NCBI GenBank assembly: GCA_002493515.1
Contig: DKYZ01000003.1
Coordinates: 1 to 14,287 of the forward strand
Length of the DNA stretch: 14,287 nt
DNA from: Porphyromonadaceae bacterium UBA7087
GTDB lineage: Bacteria > Bacteroidota > Bacteroidia > Bacteroidales > Muribaculaceae
Direction: 5' to 3'
In this document: in pieces, positions 6,700 through 14,266 of the stretch
Layout: every line of letters starts with the position of its first letter
Position numbering within the stretch: position 1 is the first letter of the stretch
Notes under the pieces: generated by a model
Seen by the model: only the letters and a program-made list of their open reading frames with translations
The model's database searches: none
What the model was told of the DNA's origin: nothing
Made by a program: the position numbers and the translations under genes

Positions 6700-7119
6700 G
6701 CAGTACACTGCAGCCATCTTTTTGCTTATTGCCTGAAGGGTGGATTTTATTTTCGTTATGGTATCTGCGCTTGGCGTCCATATCCCGTAACGGAACCGAT
6801 CGAGTTTTGACTTGTGCATCCCGGCCATTTCGGCAAATTTCGCCAAGTCAATCCAGGGAAATGGGGAGAGGAGTCTGTTCACCTCGTTGTCGTAGTTGGG
6901 TTTTTCCGGTGTAAAGAAATTGGAGATATGTATGTCTTCGTCTATTTCTTCCCAACGTATGCTCGTGTTGTCATCCCATAAATAATAATTCTCGCGCTGT
7001 CTCTCAGAGGCATCCATTAACGACGGAAAAGCTTCCAACGGCTGGCTGTATTCAGTTCCGTCATTGGTCAGGATATGAATCCTGTTGTCAGAGAACCATA
7101 GTCTGGATATAGATTTCAT
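6697..7119 (-). CDS. DUF2442 domain protein with C-terminal helix-turn-helix-like region
   Basis: A 140-residue protein with two parts. Residues 1-70 (MKSISRLWFSDNRIHI, DGTEYSQPLEAFPSL, RENYYLWDDNTSIRWEEID) resemble DUF2442. Residues about 90-133 (IDLAKFAEMAGMHKSKLDRF, GIWTPSADTITKIKS) look like an XRE-type helix-turn-helix. DUF2442 genes with this extension are commonly found next to DUF4160 genes, as here: the DUF4160 gene ends 11 bases upstream on the same strand. The pair has been regarded as toxin-antitoxin-like. By analogy this DNA-binding member would be the antitoxin or autoregulator, which is inference. The 60 bases at 7081-7140 are 32% G+C against 57% at 9481-9540, consistent with transfer. 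Its stop lies in the 42-bp palindrome. Confidence 0.8.
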   Translation of the reverse strand: MKSISRLWFSDNRIHILTNDGTEYSQPLEAFPSLMDASERQRENYYLWDDNTSIRWEEIDEDIHISNFFTPEKPNYDNEVNRLLSPFPWIDLAKFAEMAGMHKSKLDRFRYGIWTPSADTITKIKSTLQAISKKMAAVYC

Positions 7120-7130
7120 AGCTTAATCTA

Positions 7131-7367
7131 TTATTTATCAAACATCTTATGCCATTCAGCTATTATATCCTCCCGGTAGAATACCACAGCTTCAATCGCT
7201 TTTTTTATTATCTGTTGCTTCAAACCATTGTTCTCAACAAGCATGATATCCGGACATACCTGAATCTTGGCGGATTTGCCTTGATACTGTATGTGGACAT
7301 GGATTGGCTCATGGTCATTGGGATAGAAGAAAAAACGTATCCCGAAGATAAAAAGGACTGTTGGCAT
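7131..7367 (-). CDS. DUF4160 domain protein, partner of the DUF2442 gene
   Basis: A 78-residue protein starting MPTVLFIFGIRFFFYPNDHE and continuing PIHVHIQYQGKSAKIQV. The RFFFYPNDHEPIHVHI block, with His19, His23 and His25, is the hallmark of DUF4160, and the full domain length is present. Biochemical function is unknown; the invariant histidines suggest a metal or catalytic site, which is inference. It is the first gene of a two-gene unit with DUF2442 and has its own near-perfect promoter (7384-7415). Local G+C is low (35% at 7201-7260) compared with the flanking efflux operon. If the pair is a toxin-antitoxin unit, this gene would be the candidate toxin. The ATG at 7367 is the only sensible start. 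Confidence 0.85.
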   Translation of the reverse strand: MPTVLFIFGIRFFFYPNDHEPIHVHIQYQGKSAKIQVCPDIMLVENNGLKQQIIKKAIEAVVFYREDIIAEWHKMFDK

Positions 7368-7383
7368 ATTTTTAAAATTTATG

Positions 7384-7415
7384 CAAAGGTATAATATATC
7401 AGGAATATAGGCAAA
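7384..7415 (-). promoter_or_regulatory. Promoter of the DUF4160-DUF2442 unit
   Basis: Read leftward: TTTG (7415-7412), exactly 20 bases, TACCTTTG (7391-7384). Both boxes match the Bacteroidetes consensus perfectly, the best promoter in the window. Transcription would begin near 7379, leaving only about 12 bases of leader before the ATG at 7367. The -33 box begins five bases past the pump gene's stop, so the cassette is independently expressed; no terminator is visible between pump and cassette, so readthrough is possible. Confidence 0.8.
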
Positions 7416-7419
7416 TTTT

Positions 7420-10400
7420 TTAGACCGAGGTGGGGAGGTTGGTGTCGTCGAAGCCGGAGGCTCCGGAAGGAGTCTTCCCTCCGCCGGCAGTGGTGTTGGC
7501 AGCGGATTTGGCCGCCGGATCCCTGAATAACCCTTTGAGATGCTTCTCGCTGAAGGTCTGGAGCATCTCCCAGAAGGTCGGTACGAAGAGGGTTCCGGCC
7601 AACGCGTTGAGCGCCATGCCGAACACTACCGCCGTGCCCAGCTCGATACGGCTGTTGGCCCCCGCTCCCGAGGAGAACATCATCGGCAGCACGCCGAACA
7701 CGAATGCCATCGCCGTCATCATGATAGGACGGAAACGTATCACTCCCGCATCGTGCGCCGCCTGGCGTATGCCGATGCCCGACTTGCGGAAATCCATCGC
7801 ATACTCCACAATCAGAATCGCGTTCTTGGCAGACATTCCGAGCAGCAGGATAAGGCCTATCTGGGTATAGATGCTTATGCTCTGGCCCATTATCATGCAG
7901 CCCATCACGGTGCCGAGGACGGCTATCGGCATGCTCAGGATAACGGCCACAGGGTCGGTACAGCTCTCATACTGGGCCGCCAGCACAAGCAGAGTCATGA
8001 TTATGGCGAAGATGAACACGAAGCTGATGGTGGTCCCCGCCTCCGTCTCCTGGTAGGCTATTCCCGTCCAGGCGTAGGAGTAATTCTTTCCGAGCGTCCT
8101 CTCCACAATCTCCTCCATGGCCTCGATGCCCTCCGAAGAGCTGACCCCCCTGGCGGGAGTCGCAGTCAGCGATGCCGTGGAATACATGTCGTAGCGGCTT
8201 ACGGAAGGCTGTCCCATGACAGACTCCACATCCGCGAACACCGAGAAGGGCACCATGTCGCCCGAGGCGTTGCGCACGCTCAGACGCATCAGTCCGTCGA
8301 TATTGCGGCGGGCGTCTCCGGCGGCCTCCACCGTCACCTGGAACGTGCGTCCGAAATCCACGAAATCATTCACGTAGCCGCTTCCCATATACGATGAGAT
8401 CACGCCATATACATCCTCCAGCGCCATGCCCAGAAGTTTCACACGGTCGCGGTCCACATTTATCCGGTATTGGAGCACCAGCCCCTGATACAGTGACGTC
8501 ACGGAGGCGATGCGGTCGTCGCGTCGTGCCTCCTCCTCCACCTCTCGAAGAGCCTTCACCATCTCGCCGGCTCCGAGATTTGAGATGTCGAGCAGCTGCA
8601 TCTGCAGTCCGGACGACATGCCCAGACCCGGAATGGCGGGAGGATTCACTGAAAACACTATTCCCTCCTGTATTTTCGACGAGATGCGGTTCACCTCGGC
8701 AATCACATTCTCTACGGAGCCTTTCCGTCCCCTCTCCTTCCAGGGCTTGAGTATCACGTTTACGGCACCGAGATTGGAGGATGCTCCCCCCGCCATGAAC
8801 GAGAATCCGGAAACGCTCATCACATCCTTTACATACGGGATTTTCTTGATCTCGGCCGACAGACGGTCGACAACCTTCTGAGTGCGTTCGAGCGACGCGC
8901 CCGTAGGAAGCTGCACGGAGGTCATGAAATAACCCATATCCTCCTCCGGGATATAGCTTGAGGGCCATTTTGTGAATCCCCATATTGCGGCTGCCGCTAT
9001 CACGATGAAGGCAAGCATGGAGAGCAGCGGCTTGCCGAGCATTGCCGAGGCCACCCGGTCGTATGCGTGGAGTGTGGCGCCATACCCTTTGTTGAACAGC
9101 TTGTATATCACATTCCCGGTGGGCTTGCGCGGATTGAGGAAGAGGGCGCACAGTGCCGGGGTGAGGGTGAGGGCGTTGAATCCGGAGAAAGCGGTGGAGA
9201 CGGCGATTGTAAGGGCAAACTGCTTGTAGAGCTGTCCCGTGATGCCGCTTACGAAAGCCGTGGGGATAAATACGGAGAGAAGCACCAGCACTTCGCCCAC
9301 TACCGGTCCCGTAAGCTCTTTCATCGCCTTTGCCGCCGCATCGCGTCGCGTAATGTCGCCACGGTCAACGAGGCGCGAGCAGTCTTCCACCACCACTATC
9401 GCGTCATCTACCACGATGGCTATGGCGAGCACGAGGCCGAAGAGCGTGAGCGTGTTGAGCGAGAATCCCATCAGCTTCATTACCGCGAAGGTAGCTATGA
9501 GCGACACCGGGATGGTGAGCATCGGTATGATTACGGCTCGCCAGTTCTGGAGGAAGAGGAGAATCACTATCATGACAATGAGTGTAGTCTCGACGAAAGT
9601 GACTACAACATCGTCGATCGACTCGCGTACATAGTCGGTGGAGTTGAGCACGATCTCATAGTGTATTCCGTCTGGGAAATACTTGCTGAGCCGGTCGAGC
9701 TCGGCTATCGAGCCTTTGGCCACCTCCATCGCGTTTGCTCCCGGAAGCTGCGAGATGCCGATCAGGGCGGCCGGGCGTCCGTTTACCTTGGCCACGGCAG
9801 CATAGCTGTCGCTGCCAAGCTCCACTTTAGCTACATCTCCGAGACGCAGGATTCCCTGTCCGTCGGTGCGCAGGATTATGTCGCTGAACTGTTGCGGGGT
9901 CGTGAGGCGTCCGCTTGCTGTGAGGGTATACTGGAACTCTGAGCCGGTGTGGCTCGGAGTGTCACCCACGGAGCCGGCGCTCACCTCGATGTTCTGGCTG
10001 CGGATAGCCTGCTCCACGTCGGCCGGGGTCAGGTTGCGCATCCTCATGGCCTCGGGATCGAGCCAGACGCGCATGCTGTATTCACCGCCGCCGAAAGCCT
10101 GCACTCCGCCGACACCCTCTACGCGCGTCAGAGGGTCGGTCATGTTCAGCTGAGCGTAGTTGGTGAGATAGAGCGCGTCGTAGCGCTTGTCGTCATCGGC
10201 GAGGAGGGCCACGAAGAGCACGTTGTTGCTGCTCTGCTTGTTTACGCTTACCCCCTGTCGCGTGACGGCGGAGGGGAGGGAGGCGTTGGCGAGCGCTATA
10301 CGGTTCTGCACCTCCACAGCCGCCTCGTCGATGTCCGTGCCGTTCTCGAAAGTTATGGTAAGGGAATAGCTGCCGTCGGAGCCGGAATTGGAACTCATGT

Positions 10401-10632
10401 ATAGCATACCCTCTACGCCGTTTACCTGCTCCTCGATAGGGACGCCGACGGTGCGGGCCACGGTCTCGGCGTCAGCCCCGGGGTAGGAGGCGTTGACCAT
10501 GACGGTGGGAGGCGTGATGTCGGGATATTGCGCCACCGGAAGCGTCCGCACGGTCATGATACCGGCGAAAATCATGAGGAGCGCCAGCACTGTGGCGAAT
10601 ATCGGACGGTCTATGAAAAATTTCGAGAACAT
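7420..10632 (-). CDS. RND (HAE1-type) multidrug efflux pump, inner-membrane permease
   Basis: A 1070-residue AcrB/MexB-like proton-driven transporter, the inner-membrane part of a tripartite efflux pump. It begins MFSKFFIDRPIFATVLALLM, the classic TM1 start. The proton-relay residues are present: Asp409-Asp410 in AIVVDDAIVVVE, Lys936 in GMSAKNAILIVEYA and Arg968 in IRFRPIMM, matching AcrB D407, D408, K940 and R971. Further membrane segments lie near 345-361, 366-388, 396-418, 440-460 and 870-1025, with the two large periplasmic loops between; the loop-2 switch region is FSFMAGGASSN (611-621). Length is normal. A Gly/Ser/Thr-rich tail ends the protein. It is last in the operon, 95 bases after the adaptor, with a heptamer array in the gap. 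No regulator gene is in the window. Substrates cannot be read from the sequence. Confidence 0.96.
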   Translation of the reverse strand: MFSKFFIDRPIFATVLALLMIFAGIMTVRTLPVAQYPDITPPTVMVNASYPGADAETVARTVGVPIEEQVNGVEGMLYMSSNSGSDGSYSLTITFENGTDIDEAAVEVQNRIALANASLPSAVTRQGVSVNKQSSNNVLFVALLADDDKRYDALYLTNYAQLNMTDPLTRVEGVGGVQAFGGGEYSMRVWLDPEAMRMRNLTPADVEQAIRSQNIEVSAGSVGDTPSHTGSEFQYTLTASGRLTTPQQFSDIILRTDGQGILRLGDVAKVELGSDSYAAVAKVNGRPAALIGISQLPGANAMEVAKGSIAELDRLSKYFPDGIHYEIVLNSTDYVRESIDDVVVTFVETTLIVMIVILLFLQNWRAVIIPMLTIPVSLIATFAVMKLMGFSLNTLTLFGLVLAIAIVVDDAIVVVEDCSRLVDRGDITRRDAAAKAMKELTGPVVGEVLVLLSVFIPTAFVSGITGQLYKQFALTIAVSTAFSGFNALTLTPALCALFLNPRKPTGNVIYKLFNKGYGATLHAYDRVASAMLGKPLLSMLAFIVIAAAAIWGFTKWPSSYIPEEDMGYFMTSVQLPTGASLERTQKVVDRLSAEIKKIPYVKDVMSVSGFSFMAGGASSNLGAVNVILKPWKERGRKGSVENVIAEVNRISSKIQEGIVFSVNPPAIPGLGMSSGLQMQLLDISNLGAGEMVKALREVEEEARRDDRIASVTSLYQGLVLQYRINVDRDRVKLLGMALEDVYGVISSYMGSGYVNDFVDFGRTFQVTVEAAGDARRNIDGLMRLSVRNASGDMVPFSVFADVESVMGQPSVSRYDMYSTASLTATPARGVSSSEGIEAMEEIVERTLGKNYSYAWTGIAYQETEAGTTISFVFIFAIIMTLLVLAAQYESCTDPVAVILSMPIAVLGTVMGCMIMGQSISIYTQIGLILLLGMSAKNAILIVEYAMDFRKSGIGIRQAAHDAGVIRFRPIMMTAMAFVFGVLPMMFSSGAGANSRIELGTAVVFGMALNALAGTLFVPTFWEMLQTFSEKHLKGLFRDPAAKSAANTTAGGGKTPSGASGFDDTNLPTSV

Positions 10633-10640
10633 AATCTTTT

Positions 10641-10655
10641 AATGCTTAATGCTTA
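10641..10655. repeat. Two tandem AATGCTT heptamers before the pump start
   Basis: AATGCTT at 10641-10647 and again at 10648-10654, followed by AATTGTC, directly upstream of the pump ATG (10632, leftward). This is a second, unrelated heptamer in the same 95-base adaptor-pump spacer. Confidence 0.6.
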
Positions 10656-10672
10656 ATTGTCAGCCCATTGCC

Positions 10673-10742
10673 TATCGTTTATCACTCATCGTTGATAGTT
10701 AATCACTTATCGTTTATCGTTTATCGTTTATCGTTTATCGTT
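10673..10742. repeat. Ten-unit heptamer array (TATCGTT) between adaptor and pump genes
   Basis: Ten consecutive in-phase 7-base units, five degenerate (TATCGTT, TATCACT, CATCGTT, GATAGTT, AATCACT; 10673-10707) and five perfect TATCGTT (10708-10742). Read leftward, the adaptor's last codons AAC GAT AAA CGA and its stop TAA come from the perfect units, and the stop falls within the second unit. Gain or loss of later copies would therefore change spacer length but not the protein. The role is unknown; changed spacing or mRNA stability between two operon genes is possible. Confidence 0.85.
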
Positions 10743-11858
10743 AACCACCGGTCTCACCGGTTCTCCGTTGCGCACGGTGAGCAGGGCCTTGCTGACGTAT
10801 TTCTGTCCCGCGCTTACGCCGCGAGTGATGATGCGCAGGGAATCGTTGAGCAGTTCACCGGTCTCGACAGGAGTGTAGACAACGCGGTTTGAGTCGTTGA
10901 CCACGTAGATGTATTTCCCGAGCTGGTCGTTGCCGATAGAGGCGTCTTTCACTATCACCGCATGGGGCGACACTCCGTATGGGAGCGAGACCGTGACATA
11001 CATTCCGTCTTTCAGCTCGTCGTCGATATTTGTGACGCTCCCTTTGAGCATCACCGTCCCGGTCGATTGGTCGACCGACGGAGCCTGGTATGCCAGGTCG
11101 GTGTGGTATGTGTTGTTGAGCGGCACCCGGAACTCCAGCGGCACCTTGCTGAAGAATGCGGATTCCGCGCCGCCGTTGGCCGCCACCATCGTCTGGTAGA
11201 GCGGGGCACTGACCTCGAACTGTGCGCTGAGGTTATTGTTGTCGAATATCTTTGTCAACACCACCGGGGAGGCTCCTCCATTGACGAAATTCCCTTTGGT
11301 CTGCATTATTTCCGACACATTGCCTGAGATCGGAGCCCTTACCGTGCAAAAGCCGAGGTTCTCCCGGGCCGTACTGAGCGACGCCTTGGCCGATTTTATG
11401 GCGGCAGCCGCCTGGTTCATGGCGCTCTCTGCCTGAAGCACCTCCATCCTGGATACGGCATCTTCCTTGAGAGCCTCTTTCATGGCCTCGTAGTGGCTCG
11501 ATGCGTAGGAATAGGAGCTTTCAGCCGTGGCGAGCTCCGCCTCGGCCCTCGCTACGGCGTCGCGGTAGGGCGCCGGGTCTATGATGAAGAGTGTCTGTCC
11601 TTTCCTGACATACTGACCCTCCTTGAAAGGTGTCTCAAGCACCTGCCCGCTGACCCTTGCCACGACCTCAGCGTTGTCGTTGGCCACGATTGTGCCTGGA
11701 AATGATTTGTGGAGCACGACGGAATCCTCGTATGCCACGGCTACATCTACCTCCGGGGCCGATGCCGTCTCATCTTTCTCTTTCTTGTGGCATCCGCCTG
11801 CCAGCAGCATTGCGCAGACCGCTGTCATGCCGTATCTGAAGGGTATCGTATATTTCAT
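10728..11858 (-). CDS. RND efflux periplasmic adaptor subunit (membrane fusion protein)
   Basis: A 376-residue AcrA/MexA-like adaptor linking the pump to the outer-membrane channel. The signal peptide MKYTIPFRYGMTAVCAMLLA is followed by GGC, so Cys23 is the probable lipidation site of an inner-membrane lipoprotein (LLAGGC, a slightly irregular lipobox). Two lipoyl half-motifs (ARVSGQVLETPFKEGQYVRK near 68-87; CTVRAPISGNVSEIMQTKGN near 171-190) flank an alpha-helical hairpin at about 98-165 rich in Ala, Glu and Lys. Beta-barrel and membrane-proximal regions follow (SVDQSTGTVMLKGSV onward). Length is normal. It lies 52 bases downstream of the outer-membrane factor and 95 before the pump. Its final residues VNDKR and stop are encoded within a TATCGTT repeat array, an odd feature. 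Confidence 0.94.
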   Translation of the reverse strand: MKYTIPFRYGMTAVCAMLLAGGCHKKEKDETASAPEVDVAVAYEDSVVLHKSFPGTIVANDNAEVVARVSGQVLETPFKEGQYVRKGQTLFIIDPAPYRDAVARAEAELATAESSYSYASSHYEAMKEALKEDAVSRMEVLQAESAMNQAAAAIKSAKASLSTARENLGFCTVRAPISGNVSEIMQTKGNFVNGGASPVVLTKIFDNNNLSAQFEVSAPLYQTMVAANGGAESAFFSKVPLEFRVPLNNTYHTDLAYQAPSVDQSTGTVMLKGSVTNIDDELKDGMYVTVSLPYGVSPHAVIVKDASIGNDQLGKYIYVVNDSNRVVYTPVETGELLNDSLRIITRGVSAGQKYVSKALLTVRNGEPVRPVVNDKR

Positions 11859-11910
11859 AACATGGATTTTTATCTTGTTGGATTTTCTGTCTGTCTGTCA
11901 GGGGATGTCA

Positions 11911-13311
11911 TTATTCCGGACTTCCTCCGAGCGCCTCGTAGAGGGCCACTACTGCCGCCAGCGCGTTGCCGCGTGCCGCTACTGCCGAACTCTGGTTCTC
12001 CAGATAGCTCATCTGGGCGTTGGTGACGTTATAGAAATCGGTGAGACCCCGTTTGTAGAGGTCTACGGAGAGTTCGAGGCTCTTTCTGCTCTGCTCGGCG
12101 GCCTGCTCGTTGAGCTCGGCCTCCCTCACAGAGGCATTGAATGATATTATGGCGTTGTCCACCTCCTCGATGGCGTTCATCACGGTCATGTTGTAGCTTT
12201 CCACAGCTTCCTCCATCTGAAGCCTGGCCTCGGCGACCCGTATGTTGCGTGCCATTCCGTCGAAAAGTGTCCAGGAGAGTGTCGGAGCCACTTCATATGC
12301 GAGCGAGTGGCTTCCGAAAAGGTCGGTGATGTCGCGGGCCTGCGTTGATATGCTTCCGGAGATGGCGAGCGTGGGGAGGAAATCCTTTTTCGCCACGCCG
12401 ATCATTGCTGCATACTGTGCCAGTGTCGCTTCCGAGGCAATTATGTCGGGACGGCGACGCAGCAGGTCGGCCGGTACTCCGGTGGCGGGAAGGGGTGGAC
12501 ATACGGGCATCTCGGCTGTCTCGAGCAGTGGCGGGGCTCCCTGGGCGGGATACTGCCCCGTGAGCACCGCTATGGAGTTGGCGGCAGTCCGTATGCTTGC
12601 CTCAAGAGCGGGCACGGTAGCCTCTGTGGAGTATAGCACGGTCTTGGCCTGGGTCACCTCCAGCATATCGCCTATGCCGGCCTTGAAGCGCGCCTCGACG
12701 ATCCTGAGTATCTCTTTTTGTGAGTGCAGGTGTTGCTGCGCCACGGCATACTGGGCCTGGGCCGTGCGCAGCTGCATGTATGTCTTGGCGACGGAAGCTG
12801 CGAGCGATACCATAACCGCGTCGTAGTCGGCCTTGCTCGCCCGGTAGCCGGCTTTTCCGGCCTTCAACTGTGAGGCGATCCTTCCGAAGAGGTCGATCTC
12901 CCAGTTGGCTGATAATCCGAGATTCCAGTGGCGGTAGGAGGCTGAGGGGGTGACGGGGCGGTTGGCCGCTCCGGCCGACTGTCCTGCTGTCCATCCGGCA
13001 TTGACATCGAGTTGTGGGAAATATCCCGATCTGGAGAGGGCGATCCCTTTTTCCGCGATCTCCATGCGCTTTAATGCGGACGTCACGTTGAAATTGCCTG
13101 TCTCGGCCTTCTCGATCAGAGTGGAGAGCATGGGGTCGCCGAATACTGTCCACCAGCCGTCATTGGCCGGCAGGGTCATATGGGAGTCAGGGGTATATTC
13201 CCATGCCTCGGGTATGGGTTGGTGGAGATATTGCGCGGGCTGTGTGGTCTGGGCGCATATGTGGAATGCGGCGGCAGCCGTGATTGCCGTCAGGGTGCGG
13301 AGATGTCGCAT
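11911..13311 (-). CDS. Outer-membrane efflux factor (TolC/OprM-like, NodT family)
   Basis: A 466-residue outer-membrane channel subunit for the adjacent RND pump. Residues near 155-235 and 380-455 form the two long Ala-rich helical repeats of the OEP family. SYRHWNLGLSANWEIDLFGR is the family's conserved N-terminal beta block, and PADLLRRRPDIIASEATL is the strongly conserved RRPD segment. The signal peptide MRHLRTLTAITAAAAFHICA ends in ICA|QT. Cys19 has no lipobox around it, so unlike most OprM relatives this one is probably not lipidated. The start at 13311 gives a compact signal peptide; an in-frame ATG at 13338 would add nine charged residues and is not excluded. It is the first gene of the operon, before the adaptor and pump, rather than last as in many such operons. 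Confidence 0.92.
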   Translation of the reverse strand: MRHLRTLTAITAAAAFHICAQTTQPAQYLHQPIPEAWEYTPDSHMTLPANDGWWTVFGDPMLSTLIEKAETGNFNVTSALKRMEIAEKGIALSRSGYFPQLDVNAGWTAGQSAGAANRPVTPSASYRHWNLGLSANWEIDLFGRIASQLKAGKAGYRASKADYDAVMVSLAASVAKTYMQLRTAQAQYAVAQQHLHSQKEILRIVEARFKAGIGDMLEVTQAKTVLYSTEATVPALEASIRTAANSIAVLTGQYPAQGAPPLLETAEMPVCPPLPATGVPADLLRRRPDIIASEATLAQYAAMIGVAKKDFLPTLAISGSISTQARDITDLFGSHSLAYEVAPTLSWTLFDGMARNIRVAEARLQMEEAVESYNMTVMNAIEEVDNAIISFNASVREAELNEQAAEQSRKSLELSVDLYKRGLTDFYNVTNAQMSYLENQSSAVAARGNALAAVVALYEALGGSPE

Positions 13312-13351
13312 AGGGTTGATGTTTTTCTCGCGGCGCATTGGGGAAACGCCG

Positions 13352-13382
13352 CAAAAAGATATGATATAGTTTTATATTCTAA
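13352..13382 (-). promoter_or_regulatory. Weak candidate promoter of the efflux operon
   Basis: Leftward, TTAG (13382-13379) and TCTTTTTG (13359-13352) are 19 bases apart, matching the consensus at 3 of 4 and 7 of 8 positions. A start near 13347 would leave about 35 bases to the ATG at 13311, similar to other leaders here. The match is weak, and no operator-like palindrome was seen beside it. Confidence 0.3.
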
Positions 13383-13448
13383 CGTTTGCACGGGTCTTGC
13401 GGTTCAGATATTTAGGATTGCGGCAAAGACGCAGGAAAGTGGATCCGT

Positions 13449-13481
13449 GTTGACTTTTCGGCTTGGGAAATGTTATATTAT
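13449..13481 (+). promoter_or_regulatory. Candidate promoter of the DUF3108-like gene
   Basis: GTTG (13449-13452) and TATATTAT (13474-13481) lie 21 bases apart; the same bases also read as TTGACT-N18-TATATT, a sigma70-like arrangement. Transcription would start near 13487, about 19 bases before the ATG at 13506. The -7 box matches only 6 of 8 positions. Confidence 0.4.
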
Positions 13482-13505
13482 ATATGAAATAAAGACTTAA
13501 GGAAT

Positions 13506-14261
13506 ATGAAAAGAATCTCACTACTCATGACGCTTGCGGTCGCGGCGCTTCTCTCCGCGACCTCGTTTGACGCCAATGCACAGGATCTTACATACAGAGT
13601 CCTGTATCATCTCGGTTTTATAGAGAAGGATATCGCTACGGCTCATGTGCGGCTTGATATGACGGATACGGGTCTGTTCGGCACCATCAACGGCCACAGC
13701 ATTCCCTGGGGAGGACGTCTGTATACCGTCAGCGACACGCTTCGGGCAACCATGACTCCGAATTCTTCGCTGCCATATGGGGCGTCGGAGTCAATCGACT
13801 ATATCAACGGATGGTATAGCAAACCATATTCTAAAAATGTGGCAGACCGCAGTTACAATCCGGAAAATCCGGCAAATTACAAGAATATAAAGGGGGAGGG
13901 GAGCCTAGACGCTTCCTATGAGACGATGGAGGCTGTGGCTGTGACGGCCGATATGATCGGTATGTATTATTATTTCAAGCATATGGATTTCGCCTCCATG
14001 CGTCCCGGCCAGTCGATGTCGATACCAATAGCCGGAGCCGGCAACAAGGGTAATATGGTTCGGGTTACGTATGGGGGAACGTCGAGCTACAATACCGGCG
14101 GCGGCGAGCAGCCGACATATAACGTGGTGTTTGAGTACAGTTACGACGGGAGCATGTGCAACTATCCCGTGACGTGTCAGGTGTCACAGTCCACGCGCAT
14201 CCCGTTGCTGCTTTCCGCCCAGCTCAAGATCGGCCACGTCGAGATGATACTGGAGGAGTAG
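13506..14261 (+). CDS. Secreted DUF3108-like protein
   Basis: A 251-residue protein with a Sec signal peptide (MKRISLLMTLAVAALLSATS then FDANA|QD, cleavage after residue 25) and no lipobox. The first mature block, LTYRVLYHLGFIEKDIATAH, resembles the start of DUF3108 proteins of Bacteroidales: a Tyr/Trp-rich strand, then a Gly and a small-residue segment. Later parts (YINGWYSKPY, GNMVRVTYGGTSSYNTGG, YNVVFEYSYDG) are beta-strand rich, so a beta-barrel or sandwich in the periplasm is likely. Function is unknown and no catalytic motif is visible. It diverges from the efflux operon across 167-194 bases and is followed after five bases by another start codon, so it heads a rightward operon. The family call is tentative; an unassigned Bacteroidales secreted protein is the alternative. 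Confidence 0.6.
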   Translation: MKRISLLMTLAVAALLSATSFDANAQDLTYRVLYHLGFIEKDIATAHVRLDMTDTGLFGTINGHSIPWGGRLYTVSDTLRATMTPNSSLPYGASESIDYINGWYSKPYSKNVADRSYNPENPANYKNIKGEGSLDASYETMEAVAVTADMIGMYYYFKHMDFASMRPGQSMSIPIAGAGNKGNMVRVTYGGTSSYNTGGGEQPTYNVVFEYSYDGSMCNYPVTCQVSQSTRIPLLLSAQLKIGHVEMILEE

Positions 14262-14266
14262 CACGG

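Noticed and set aside
7540..8397. 285-codon plus-strand frame opposite the RND pump (with several smaller ones at 9067-9942 and elsewhere)
   Set aside because: His- and Arg-rich shadow of the pump gene, with no recognisable family.
10673..10742. Heptamer array as a replication origin (iterons or DnaA boxes) or CRISPR array
   Set aside because: Units are 7 bases with no spacers, so not CRISPR. TATCGTT does not match the DnaA box TTATnCACA, no rep or dnaA gene is near, and the array lies inside an operon.
11886..11899. Three TCTG tetramers in the 52-base gap between channel and adaptor genes
   Set aside because: Only three short copies, common by chance; nothing else supports phase variation.
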